Shown: positions 1-7,801, counted from the stretch's first letter. The stretch: DNA of 64,000 nt from Thiohalocapsa sp. PB-PSB1 (GCA_016745215.1 CP050890.1:4154001-4218000); one strand, 5' to 3'. Translations and numbers: made by a program. Notes: generated by a model not told the origin, from the letters alone.

Positions 1-366
1 AGAAACCAATCCAGTCAGGGTCGCTGTAAGGATAGTTTTTCTGATCCAGACCCCGCGATCGTCTACGAATCTCGGGTCATGCAAGGGATCTGGGCCGCGG
101 CGCCCTATTTACATAACGGCTCGGTACCGACCCTGGAAGACCTGCTCGAGCCCACCGCCGAGCGCCCGTCTAGTTTCCAGGTCGGACCTGCTTACGATCC
201 AATCAAGATTGGCCTGGCCGCGGAACAAACCCAATTCGACTATACCTATGTCACCACCGATTGCGATGATCGGGATTCCGGCAACAGCCGCTGCGGGCAT
301 GAATACGGCACTAAGCTCAGCGAGGAGGAAAAGAAGGATCTGCTGGAATACCTGAAGGTTTTGTAG
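1..366 (+). CDS. C-terminal part of a di-haem cytochrome c peroxidase / RoxA-like protein (5' end outside window)
   Basis: The frame is open from the first base to a TAG stop at 364-366, so only the last 121 codons are present. Residues 27-48 carry the motif GIWAAAPYLHNGSVPTLEDL, which is a hallmark of the C-terminal haem domain of bacterial di-haem cytochrome c peroxidases and RoxA-like rubber oxygenases. The CxxCH haem sites would lie upstream, outside the window. Such proteins are periplasmic and use haem to reduce peroxide or act as dioxygenases; which of these applies cannot be told from the tail. The acidic final stretch (about residue 108 on) is an amphipathic helix typical of the family end. 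Family assignment is firm, substrate is not. Confidence 0.72.
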   Translation, partial: RNQSSQGRCKDSFSDPDPAIVYESRVMQGIWAAAPYLHNGSVPTLEDLLEPTAERPSSFQVGPAYDPIKIGLAAEQTQFDYTYVTTDCDDRDSGNSRCGHEYGTKLSEEEKKDLLEYLKVL

Positions 367-830
367 TCCGCTTCAAAAAGCTGGATGCAGAATGCGATAG
401 CGGCTCCCCTGCCCTATCGCATTTTGTCGTGCGATCCAATGGCTGGTGGTGCAGTTCATTTTCCATTCAAACTCAACAACGGGCGAGTATCTTCCCCTGT
501 TTCGTTCGTACGCTCTTCGACAGGGCAGCACTCGGCGCACCTTCACCGCGCCGCGTGCCGTCGTCGTTCTCCGCCACACCGGTCGCCGGCGTCTCAATCC
601 GGGTAGCCTGCTCCTGCATACGTTGCAACTTTGCCTTCAGGGCCTCATGGAATCGATGGAAGGCAGCGGGCTGCTTGGTCCGTCCAAAAAACAGCGCGGA
701 TGAGAATTGCTCTCATCGACTCGATTCATCCTCTGTTCATCCTCTCCGAATCAATGAAAAGCGGTATTAGCGGCAACGCGGCCAATGCGGATTTGGCGAA
801 ATAAACTGGGTTTTGGTTCAGGCACCACTT
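367..830. other. Intergenic stretch without a supportable gene
   Basis: Several short frames cross this stretch on both strands but none has a recognisable motif, a good start or a ribosome binding site. A minus-strand run around 530-690 has transposase-like composition but no start and no family match I can name. It separates the cytochrome gene from the hairpin element that begins at 831. Confidence 0.5.
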
Positions 831-1179
831 AGTAGCGGTTCATGAATAACCTATACAACGCTATCCAGACATCGGCGGAGTGCAATCGTGCTCGGGGTCG
901 CTATCGGAATCGGAATCGGAATCGGAATCGAGAGAGAAAGCGCCCTATATCATTCGGTCATGAGAAGCTCGACGTAGAGCGTGAAAAGGCACTGCTCGAT
1001 CGTAGTGTGGCCATGCTCACGAAGCTCGGACAGCGTGGTTAGGCGCTCAGCGAGGAGCTTGGCGGATATCGGGTTGGTCAGTTCGATACCGATACCGACG
1101 CCGATAGCGGTAGCGAATGAGTCGGCAGGCGAAACCCAAGCTAAAAACCTGTTCAGCTTGTTTCTGCACCATCACTAAC
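831..1179 (+). mobile_element. Hairpin-bearing mobile repeat, copy A, with four-helix-bundle gene remnant
   Basis: The first 50 bases (from AGTAGCGGTTCATGAATAAC) and the last 59 bases (ending CACCATCACTAAC) recur at 44102 and 44306, which fixes both ends. Inside are two complementary arms: GGAATC-type repeats near 900-935 and GATACC-type repeats near 1087-1113 (for example CTATCGGAATCGG against CCGACGCCGATAG), able to form a long imperfect hairpin. The region between the arms holds the remnant of a gene of the 23S rRNA intervening-sequence (IVP/S23) four-helix-bundle family. The right end abuts a RAYT gene that stops exactly at the junction, which suggests insertion into that gene. No transposase of its own is visible. 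Confidence 0.6.
942..1120 (+). pseudogene. Remnant of a four-helix-bundle (S23/IVP-family) protein gene
   Basis: One frame reads FGHEKLDV, the conserved N-terminal motif of four-helix-bundle proteins encoded in 23S rRNA intervening sequences, then jumps directly to a typical C-terminal helix (ALLDRSVAMLTKLGQRG). About 65 central residues are missing compared with the usual family length of roughly 120. A TAG stop follows GQRG, but the same frame continues to ALSEELGGYR and a repetitive acidic tail (FDTDTDADSGSE) before TGA at 1118-1120. So the gene has a large internal deletion and one nonsense codon. The tail is encoded by the downstream hairpin arm of the element. Family recognition rests on the two motifs and the tail; it is unlikely to be functional. 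Confidence 0.5.
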
Positions 1180-1450
1180 AGCGATTGATGTATGGGACGA
1201 AGTGCCGCCCGAGCGCCTGAAGGGTGCTGCTGACCGACCGGCATTCGAGCGGCGTCATCAACAGATGAACGTGATTGGTCATCAACACATCGGCATGAAT
1301 GGCGCAGCCGTGTGCCGCTACTGCCTCGGACAGCCAGATCAAGTAGACCCGGTAGTCGTGCTCGTCAAAAAAGACGGCTTGGCGGTTGTTCCCTCGCTGG
1401 ACCACATGGACGGGGACGCCCGGCACGAAGAAACGGGGCTTGCGGGGCAT
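1175..1450 (-). pseudogene. Truncated REP-associated tyrosine transposase (RAYT, IS200-like)
   Basis: The product opens with MPRKPRFFVPGVPVHVVQRG and contains NHVHLL, the HUH metal-binding motif of the Y1 transposase family; RAYTs of this type act on REP palindromes as single-strand nucleases. The normal protein is over 200 residues with a catalytic tyrosine in the second half, but this one stops after 91 residues at YINRC, where the right end of the hairpin element begins. The catalytic tyrosine region is therefore absent and the gene is presumed dead. The upstream motif resembling AAAAAGGGGCCAGA near 1500 is common before genes of this family. Start at the ATG preceding PRKPRFF. Confidence 0.75.
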
Positions 1451-1642
1451 TGTCGAGCCTGTCAATCAACATCAAATGTCTCAAGTCTAGCAGAAAAAAA
1501 TCTGGCCCCTTTTTCACACCTTTTTCGCAACGTCCGGGTGGGATGCAGCTCCCGAGATAGGCCAAAGAAACCGCCCGCGGAGAAGCGTTCGAACGAAGGG
1601 CAGACGGGCCTAAATTTAGAATAAGGGATCTGACCCCTTATC

Positions 1643-1702
1643 TGCCGGCCGGAGCACAGCGACGGCCGGCCAGCAAGCGTCGGGCTGGTACGTTAGTTGG
1701 GC
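1643..1702 (-). other. Truncated attC-like site at the end of the hicBA cassette
   Basis: Directly after the hicA stop, the minus strand reads GCCCAAC (R''-type core RYYYAAC) followed by CAGCCCGACGC, the core that also appears in the attC sites at 11826, 19233 and 2957, and then a GGCCGGCC-rich palindrome. The far half with the GTTRRRY core is missing; the sequence runs into a motif (AAGGGGTCAGATC) common near RAYT genes. This marks hicBA as an integron cassette whose attC was later cut. Confidence 0.5.
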
Positions 1703-1704
1703 AT

Positions 1705-1890
1705 TTAGGGCGCATTGACCTCGAGATCTTTGCAAATCTTACGAACCATGATTTCTTTAACTTCAGAATGTCTAGGTACCGTAGTCAAGGCGCCAGTTCT
1801 TGTATTTCGCCAGATCGAATGCCGGGAACCTTCACGAAGCAACTCGCAATCATGAGCCCCCAAATGTTGGAGCAGCTTCGTTCTCTTCAT
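1705..1890 (-). CDS. hicA: HicA-type toxin (mRNA interferase)
   Basis: A 61-residue protein with the HicA fold signature: a glycine/cysteine turn (GAHDC), then REGSRHSIW with the catalytic histidine, and a basic C-terminal half. HicA is a double-stranded-RNA-binding-fold endoribonuclease that cleaves mRNA and is neutralised by HicB. It lies directly downstream of hicB with a 4-base overlap (1887-1890), so the two are co-transcribed and translationally coupled. Here the antitoxin gene comes first, the less common order. A truncated attC follows the stop, so the pair was probably acquired as an integron cassette. Complete and apparently functional. Confidence 0.85.
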   Translation of the reverse strand: MKRTKLLQHLGAHDCELLREGSRHSIWRNTRTGALTTVPRHSEVKEIMVRKICKDLEVNAP

Positions 1891-2099
1891 ATCGCGATAG
1901 GGACTTCCTCAAAATCTTTTTCCGCTGATCGCAAAGCCGATTCCCGATGGATTGCGAGAATGTCTTGAGCGGCGGCCCTCAGGCTTTCCATCAGTTCTTC
2001 TCTTGTTTGCTCCTGAGCATTTGCGCCGGGAACTTCCTCGATCCACCCGATCCACCAATCCCCGTCTTTCTTGATGATCGCGGTAAACTCGGCTTTCAA
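1887..2099 (-). CDS. hicB: HicB-type antitoxin
   Basis: A 70-residue protein that begins MKAEFTAIIKKDGDWWIGWI, the partially degraded RNase-H-like fold of HicB antitoxins, with the conserved EVPGANAQ turn and a helix of the form TREELMESLRAAAQDIL. It binds and blocks HicA. Short HicB proteins like this lack the separate DNA-binding domain, so autoregulation cannot be inferred. The start is the ATG at 2099; a longer reading adds no similarity. It precedes hicA with a 4-base overlap. Confidence 0.85.
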   Translation of the reverse strand: MKAEFTAIIKKDGDWWIGWIEEVPGANAQEQTREELMESLRAAAQDILAIHRESALRSAEKDFEEVPIAI

Positions 2100-2159
2100 T
2101 TGCGATACTCCGGTTCAAGTGAAAAAATAGGACTGCAGCCGTCGAAGGTTTCGAATGCC

Positions 2160-2912
2160 TCCGGCTTAGGGACTCCGATTACCCGGAGCCCCCACCACAG
2201 TCCCGGACGTGCAGTTTTCCCGCATCCGGTTCCTCGGTTGCACTCGCTTATCAAGCGGACCGTCACAGTTACCCGTTTCACGGCCCAGTTGCTTAGTCCC
2301 CGCGGTGAGGTTGGCTCGTGTTGATCCGATCCTGCATGTCCGGCACGAGTTTCCTTTGCGAGCTGCGTGCTTCCGTCGGGTCCTTACGCCTGCTGGCCGG
2401 CTTTCCCGACCTCCGACTACTCTGCCCGATAAGACACCCCGTTGGCATACGGCGGTCTCCCGCCTGCCTGCACGCTCCCTGTTTGACCATTCCACCCGCG
2501 CCCACGCCGCGAGATTGTGCAAGTATTTAAAGCCCGGCGAACGCCCGAAACTCGCCCGCCGGCATCGCCACAGCCCGCTTCAGCGGGCGCTGGGCACGCC
2601 GCGCGGAAAGGGGTGGTAAGAACTCCGGCGGAGGTAAGGACTCCGGCGAACATCTACACACTTGCCTCGTAGCGCGTGCTTTATGTTGACTTCCAGGACG
2701 TTAACACTGTCGTCATCGGCGGGTTAGGTTTCTCGAAGCTGTACCAGCACTTCAGGGAGCGCAGTCTCCCCTACGGCCTACAGGATTCTCTGTGTACGTT
2801 TGCCCTGCACATTTGTTCGCGGGGCACAAAGCTCCGCAGCAGGACCAACACTCGATACGGGTGGGTGGCTAGCCCTTACCCAACCGGGACTTTCACCCGG
2901 CAAGAGGCGCCG
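2160..2912 (-). mobile_element. Degenerate group II intron lacking its reverse-transcriptase gene
   Basis: On the minus strand the segment begins with a 5' end like GGCGCCTCTTGCCGGGTGAA, a sequence seen at the start of bacterial group II introns. Near its other end (2200-2232) it contains a domain V hairpin with GGATGCGGGAAAACTGCACG, very close to domain V of the intron at 8157-10632. A domain-VI-like stem follows to about 2165. The roughly 1.7 kb expected for the maturase is missing and the only frames are short. The 5' boundary falls within the attC-like sequence that ends the coiled-coil cassette, so the intron appears to have inserted into an attC site. Boundaries are approximate. Confidence 0.5.
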
Positions 2913-2957
2913 AGCTTTGCTCAGCGCGATAACGTCGGGCTTTCGCGCTTGTTGGCG
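2913..2957 (-). other. attC half-site of the coiled-coil cassette, interrupted by an intron
   Basis: Immediately after the stop codon of the coiled-coil gene the minus strand reads CGCCAACAAGCGCGAAAGCC followed by CGACG, matching the RYYYAAC core and the AGCCCGACG block of the other attC sites in this window. A short palindrome (GCTGAGCAAAGCTC) follows, and then the intron 5' end. Confidence 0.5.
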
Positions 2958-3215
2958 CTATCCATCGCGCAGTTCTAAGCGCCTTTCGATACGGACAATC
3001 CGCTCGTTCAGCTGATCGATGGATATCTGCTGGCGTGCGATATCCTCCGCCGTTCCGGCTTCGTCGCGGCGAATTCCTGCAATCGCCGTTTCCACTCGGC
3101 TGATTCGGTGCTTCACATCCGAGAATTCGGAATGCATTTCAGTTTGCATCGCTGAAATCTGGTTCCGAAGAGCGCGAAACTGCTCGAGCACTAAATGTTC
3201 GCTATTGTCTGCCAT
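2958..3215 (-). CDS. Small coiled-coil protein, integron cassette gene
   Basis: An 85-residue protein starting MADNSEHLVLEQFRALRNQI. Nearly the whole chain is heptad-like (SAMQTEMHSEFSDVKHRIS, then QQISIDQLNERIVRIERRLE) and predicts a long parallel coiled coil with no catalytic motif. Proteins of this kind are frequent in proteobacteria, often beside toxin-antitoxin or mobile genes, with unknown function. I take the internal ATG at 3215 because family members start MADNS; a 25-residue upstream extension is possible but dissimilar. It ends directly in an attC-like site, which identifies it as a gene cassette on the minus strand. Confidence 0.65.
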   Translation of the reverse strand: MADNSEHLVLEQFRALRNQISAMQTEMHSEFSDVKHRISRVETAIAGIRRDEAGTAEDIARQQISIDQLNERIVRIERRLELRDG

Positions 3216-3618
3216 CTTTTTGAAGCTCAGGTGAAAACCAGGATTCGACTTCACCAAATCATACGTGAATTGCCCTATCGGTCTCTGCATAGAGTCGTTC
3301 CGTTAGGCAGGTAATCGAATTCTATGCCATCTTGGAACACGCAGATTTTGACGCCATTGGCCTCGGTCCTGCAACTCTTGCCGCTTTCCGGGCAACCGCT
3401 GCTAGACACGGCAACTACAGCGACAACAAAAAATGCTGGAAACAAAAAGACTCGGTTTTACTCGGGTCCCTCCGATATATCCGAGGAAAACAGGGACAGA
3501 CCACCTTTTTCAGCATGAGCGCGATTCTGTAAAAGGTGGAAAACGTGGTCTGTCCCCGTTTTTTCCCGTTTTTTCCCGCCCGCTGGAGCGCAAGGACCGG
3601 CATGATGCGCTCTGCGAG
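3216..3618. other. Intergenic region between cassette gene and integrase, with inverted repeat
   Basis: No gene is supportable. A GCCTAAC/GTTAGGC integron-type core lies at 3302-3308. An inverted repeat occupies 3493-3557: the left arm GGGACAGACCACCTTTT is matched by a right arm in which AAAAGGTGG and TCTGTCCC are separated by a 9-base duplication of GTGG-containing sequence. Motifs of this GGGACAGACCAC type are REP-like and commonly accompany RAYT transposases. Confidence 0.5.
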
Positions 3619-5448
3619 CTACAAATCCAGCGGACTCTTCGCGTCCTTGATGCTCACGCTCGGGATCGTGTGCTTATAGATCATCGTCGTGCGCACATCG
3701 CTGTGGCCGAGCAGTTCCTGAATGGTGCGGATGTCGTAGTTGGCCTGCAGCAAATGACTCGCATAGCTGTGCCGCAGCGTATGTGCACTAGCCCGCTTGC
3801 GGATACGAGACTGCTGCACCGCCTGTTTCATCGCCTTCTGCACATGGGATTCATGCAAATGGAAGCGGCGATGCTCCCCGGTATCGGGCACCACCGTCAG
3901 GGTCTTCGCCGGGAACAGCCACTGCCAGACCAACTCCTTGGCCGCATTCTTGTACTTCAGGTTTAATGCCGATGGCAGAAACGTCCCGTGGTACCCGGCC
4001 GCCAAGTCCGCCTGGTGGACGTGGGCGACCTGCTCCAGCTGCAGATTGATCTCGGTGCGCAACGTCTGCGGCAGCGGAACGGTCCGGTCCTTTTTGCCCT
4101 TCCCGTCGTGCACGGTCAGCATCATCATGTCCAGGTTGACGTCTTGGACCCGCAATTTCAGACACTCGAACAGCCGCAGACCACAGCCGTACAAGAGTTT
4201 CGCAACCAAGTCGTAGGGATACCCGAGCTCGGCAATCACCCGATCCACCTCCTGCCGTGACAGCACCGTCGGGATGTTGGGCTTGCGTTTGGCGCGGACC
4301 ACGCCTTCAATCTGGCCGAACTCCTTCTCCAGCACATGCCGGAACAGGAACAGCAGCGCATTGAATGCCTGATTCTGGCTAGATGCCGAGACGTGCTTTT
4401 CCACTGCCAGATGGCTCAGGAACGCCTTCACGTCCTCGTTCGTCAGGGTAGCGGGCGCGCGCGGGCGAACATACCCGTACAACTTCCTTGTCCACGCCCG
4501 GTACGACTTCAGCGTCTTCGGTGAGTAGTGTCTGACCTTGATCGCGACTTCCAGCTTCTCGTAGACGTCACGCCAATCCCGCTCCGCTGTGGACGCTTCG
4601 GCGTTTGGCGGTGCGCTCCGAGCCCGGCGCTGCGCTGACCTGTCCAACCGTGGCGATGAGACCGTCGCTGCGCCTGTGCCGTGCCCCGATGCGTACCCGT
4701 CGTACTGATTCGAATAGTGCCCCGACGCCTGAGCAGGCCGGCCTTGTTCATAACTCCGACCAACTGATGAGCGGGTGCTTGTGGCGTTTCCGTAAGACCT
4801 TGGTTATAAAGATAAAATACTGGGGCGTTCGAGGCTAACCCCAAGCCTTGGCCGAGCTTATGAACAAGGCCAGCAGGCCCCAAGGAGCTTGTCGGAGCTG
4901 CCAGTGCGGGGCACCTCCCGGGCAGGCGAAGCCGGCGGAACCGGCGCCTGCCCACGCCTCTAGGGCACCGAAGCGCCAACCGCCGCAACCGTAGGCGGTG
5001 CGCCTCGCCGAGCGTCCGGCCCTGGAGGGCGCACGACCTGCGGGACCGCGACCTGCGGGACAGCCGTCGTCGAGCGGTCGGGCTTCCGTGCCGCCCGACC
5101 CGCAGATTCCGCTCCCGCGTCAGTGCCCCCGAAGCCAAACTTCGCCTGACCTGCAGCCGGTGCCCCAGTGCCCGCCCGATTGCTCTGCGAGCCCAGCATG
5201 TCCCAGTACAGTCTCACCGCGTCCAGCGCCTGATGACGCTTCCCCGGCTCCTGCCCCTTCGACTCCAGCTTCTGGCTGAACGCCTCCAAGCTGGTCTCTA
5301 AACGCGGATACTGTGTGTACTTCAGACAGAAGTCGAGGAAGTAGCGCAGCCAGCGCTGGAAGTGTGGCCGTTGATTCACGGCAACACCAGCACTCGCCAA
5401 CGCTTGCTCGAACTTTTCCTCAATATTTCGCGGGGTTTGCAGCAGCAT
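3619..5448 (-). pseudogene. Integron integrase (IntI-type tyrosine recombinase), split by MITE insertion
   Basis: The catalytic part (4647 to 3619) has all tyrosine-recombinase boxes: arginine in GCGLRLFECLKLR, HTLRHSYASHLL, and LGHSDVRTTMIYKH with the nucleophilic tyrosine. It also has the extra IntI-type segment before the HxxR box (FHLHESHVQKAMKQAV), which distinguishes integron integrases from XerC/D. The N-terminal part (5448 to 4960) is a separate frame with a domain I associate with long integron integrases (FQRWLRYFLDFCLKYTQYP). Both parts are in the same register but are separated by a stop at 4960-4962 and by a 132-bp insertion with an 8-bp target duplication at 4732-4879. IntI recombines attC cassettes; this copy is presumably inactive unless the catalytic fragment is made from its TTG codon. 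Confidence 0.8.
4740..4871. mobile_element. 132-bp MITE with 8-bp target duplication inside the integrase gene
   Basis: The element starts GGCCTTGTTCATAACTCCGA and ends with the inverted form TTATGAACAAGGCC. It is flanked on both sides by AGCAGGCC (4732-4739 and 4872-4879), an 8-bp target-site duplication. The terminal repeats match those of the IS at 5898-7799 (GGCCTTGTTCATAATTCCGG at its right end), so it was probably mobilised by that transposase. It has no coding capacity. Confidence 0.8.
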
Positions 5449-5456
5449 CGATCATC

Positions 5457-5499
5457 GCTTGCGGGGTAACATAACGAGTTCTTATGTTATCCCGCAAGC
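5457..5499. other. Near-perfect palindrome just 5' of the integrase gene
   Basis: GCTTGCGGGGTAACATAA and its complement TTATGTTATCCCGCAAGC are separated by 7 bases; the 18-bp stem has a single G-T-type mismatch. It begins 9 bases before the integrase start codon. It may be an operator, a transcript hairpin masking the start, or a folded attI/attC-like site, since GTAACATAAC and GTTATCC resemble recombination cores. No LexA-type box is seen. Confidence 0.5.
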
Positions 5500-5769
5500 A
5501 GCTGCGCGTCCAGGGCCTGTTGTGAGGGCCGCCTCGACTGTGGTAAGTTATCCGGAAAACCCTACCGCGTCAGACAACGGTTACCGTCTGTAACCTCCTG
5601 ATCTAGCTCTCCCTTCCACCCCTCCCTCAGTCCATACTCCATCATTTTTCCGGTCATTTTGCGACTGAATCCCGGCTTTTTGGGTGCTCGGAGGCGGTAT
5701 TGCTGCCTGAAACTGTTATAGTAAAGATCATGTGGCAAGACATTAGTCTTTACTACGACATGGTGAGCT

Positions 5770-5943
5770 ATGGCCCAGCCCCGATCCGCGGAGACCTTGC
5801 TTGATTTGTTTGCCTCAGAGACGGTGGTGGATCTGCCCCGCATCCAGCTGGCGCTCGGTGGTGCCTCGTCAATGACCGCCTTCCGTTACCTGCGACAGGC
5901 CTTGCTCGTAATTCCGGCCAAGTCCGAGCCTAAAGCTTGGTAA
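5770..5943 (+). pseudogene. N-terminal fragment of a small DNA-binding-like protein, cut by an IS
   Basis: An ATG opens a frame reading MAQPRSAETLLDLFASETVV and continuing to AFRYLRQ, where the left inverted repeat of the IS at 5898 begins; the last residues to the stop at 5943 are IS-encoded. The fragment resembles the start of winged-helix proteins that often accompany transposases in related genomes. The remainder of the gene is not on the other side of the IS, so a deletion or rearrangement accompanied the insertion. An 8-bp inverted repeat (AGTAAAGA/TCTTTACT, 5722-5756) lies just upstream and may be its operator. Confidence 0.45.
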
Positions 5944-5959
5944 TCGGTGTGAAGGTATT

Positions 5960-6038
5960 TGGCAGAACCTTCATCATCTCGTACCCTTGGAGGTGCAAAT
6001 TCACCGAGGATTCGGAAAAATGTACGAAGGTTCTGCCA
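5960..6038. promoter_or_regulatory. 13-bp inverted repeat in the leader of the DUF6399 transposase gene
   Basis: TGGCAGAACCTTC (5960-5972) and GAAGGTTCTGCCA (6026-6038) are perfect complements 53 bases apart, ending 55 bases before the transposase start. They lie between the IS left end and the gene and could form a stem in the leader RNA or be a split operator. Confidence 0.4.
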
Positions 6039-6093
6039 GGCTTGACTATAGACCATACATCGGCGCTGCGCTACCCGGGCGAGGAATCGGGTC

Positions 6094-7770
6094 GTGACGC
6101 GACGCACGCGCTTGGAGCAAGCCGAACACATTGCTGCTGCCGAGTCACGGTTGGCAGCCGGCGAGACGCAGCGCGAGGTGGCTGCCGCTTTGGGCGTGGC
6201 GCGCAGCACCCTGCTGGAGTGGTGCCACGAGCAACCGCTTGAGGATGCGCCAGCCGGTCTGGTGGCGTTCGCACGCACCCCGGAGGGGATGTCGTGGTTG
6301 CACCGGATGGTGATAGCGGCGCACTTCAGTATCAGGTTGCGGGCGGCGGGCGGCACCCGGCTGGTGAGTGAATTTCTAGAGCTGAGTGGGCTTTCGGCCT
6401 TCGTCGGGGTGAGCGACGGCGCGCAACACAAGCTCAATGCGGCCCTGGAAGCGGCCTTGGTCACGGAGGCTGAGGCGCAGCGCGCGACACTTGGCGCGAG
6501 CATGGCGCCTCGGCAAGTGACGGTGTGCGAGGACGAAACGTTCCATCCGGGAGTCTGCTTGGTGGCCATCGAGCCGGTGTCGAACTTCATTTTGCTGGAG
6601 GGGTACGCCGCAGATCGCTCTGCGGCGACCTGGACGGCGGCGCTGGAAGATGCCTGCACGGGCCTCGCCGTGGAGGTGATTCAGAGCACCGCCGACGAAG
6701 CCAAGGCCCTGCGCCGACATGCCGAAACGGATCTCGGTGCGCATCATTCTCCGGATCTCTTTCACGGCCAACACGAGGTGTCGAAAGCCACCTCCTTGGC
6801 GTTGGCGCGCGACGTTCGACAGGCCGAGGGCCGAGTGCTGGCCGCACAGGCGCAATGGCAGGCCGAGCGCGCCGCGCAGCAGCAGTTCGAAGCGCGCGTG
6901 CCACGCCCACTCGGGCGTCCGCCGGACTTCAAGGCGCGCATTGACGCGGCCCTGAATGTACTGGTCGCAGCTGAAGCCGAGCTCGCCCAGGCGCAAGCGC
7001 GCCAGAGCGAGGCGCGCGAGCTAATCCGTGAACTCGGTGTGCTCTATCACCCCTATGATTTGCAGCAGGGACAGACGCAGCCGGTAGAGCGCGTAGCTGA
7101 ACGCTTCCAGGCCGTCTGGTCGCGCTTGAAGGCGCTGGCCGAAGCGGCTGATCTACTTCAGCGCGCCTGCGAACGCCTGGCCAAAGCCGAACGCCTGACC
7201 GTGCAATGGCTGGCCACCATCGCGTTCTTCTTCGCCACCGTGACTGCCAGGGTCGAGGCCCTTGAACTTCCCACGGAACAGGAAGCGGCGGTCCTCGAGC
7301 AGCTCATCCCCGCCCTGTACCTCGAGCGCGTCGCTGCACGCAGCACGACGGCCGAGACCCGACAACGCGTGCACGCATCGAGTAACGCATTGCTCGACGC
7401 GCTGCGTCAACCCGATCATCCGCTGCAAAGTCTGGCGCCCGAGACGCGCGCACAGGTCGAACAGGTTGTCGGCGCCTGCGCCGATTTGTTCCAACGCCGC
7501 AGTTCCTGTGTGGAAGGACGCAACGGCCAACTGGCGTTGCATCATCACGGCCGTCATCGTTTGAGTGACCGCAAGCTCGCTGCGCTCACGGCCGTGCACA
7601 ACTTCCACATCTGCCGCGCCGACGGCACGACGGCTGCCGAGCGTTTCTTTGGGCGAGCGCACCCCGCCCTGTTCGAGCGACTCCTACTCCGCGTGCCTTT
7701 GCCGCCGCGACCGCGACGACGACGAACGCGCCCGCCGAAACCGGCCTACCTAACGCCGACCGCGGCTTGA
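6094..7770 (+). CDS. Probable transposase, DUF6399 family
   Basis: A 558-residue protein. Residues 1-50 are helix-turn-helix-like (GETQREVAAALGVARSTLLE). The middle carries scattered acidic residues (CEDETFHPG near 150; STADEAKALRRHAETDLGAHHSPDLFHGQHEV near 205-235) that could be a DDE-type site, then a long coiled-coil-rich stretch (240-330). The C-terminus has RNGQLALHHHGRHRLSDRKL and HNFHICRADGTTAAERFF, the DUF6399 signature. It fills an element with matched terminal inverted repeats, and a MITE shares these ends, so a transposase role is well supported by context although the family is annotated only as a domain of unknown function. Basic proline/arginine tail. Confidence 0.7.
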   Translation: MTRRTRLEQAEHIAAAESRLAAGETQREVAAALGVARSTLLEWCHEQPLEDAPAGLVAFARTPEGMSWLHRMVIAAHFSIRLRAAGGTRLVSEFLELSGLSAFVGVSDGAQHKLNAALEAALVTEAEAQRATLGASMAPRQVTVCEDETFHPGVCLVAIEPVSNFILLEGYAADRSAATWTAALEDACTGLAVEVIQSTADEAKALRRHAETDLGAHHSPDLFHGQHEVSKATSLALARDVRQAEGRVLAAQAQWQAERAAQQQFEARVPRPLGRPPDFKARIDAALNVLVAAEAELAQAQARQSEARELIRELGVLYHPYDLQQGQTQPVERVAERFQAVWSRLKALAEAADLLQRACERLAKAERLTVQWLATIAFFFATVTARVEALELPTEQEAAVLEQLIPALYLERVAARSTTAETRQRVHASSNALLDALRQPDHPLQSLAPETRAQVEQVVGACADLFQRRSSCVEGRNGQLALHHHGRHRLSDRKLAALTAVHNFHICRADGTTAAERFFGRAHPALFERLLLRVPLPPRPRRRRTRPPKPAYLTPTAA

Positions 7771-7801
7771 CAGTGGTGGCCGGAATTATGAACAAGGCCC
7801 T

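Larger units (their letters stand above)
5898..7799 (+). mobile_element. IS element with DUF6399 transposase and 27-29-bp inverted repeats
   Basis: The left end reads GGCCTTGCTCGTAATTCCGG and the right end, on the complementary strand, GGCCTTGTTCATAATTCCGG; homology extends a few bases further. The 1.9-kb unit contains one long gene. The left flank is a truncated DNA-binding-like gene and the right flank a truncated VapC gene, so there is no target duplication now, which points to a later deletion or recombination. A MITE with the same termini sits 1 kb away. Confidence 0.7.

Noticed and set aside
4509..5138. A 209-codon minus-strand frame across the MITE
   Set aside because: Arginine-rich shadow of the integrase fragments in another register; it runs through the inserted MITE.
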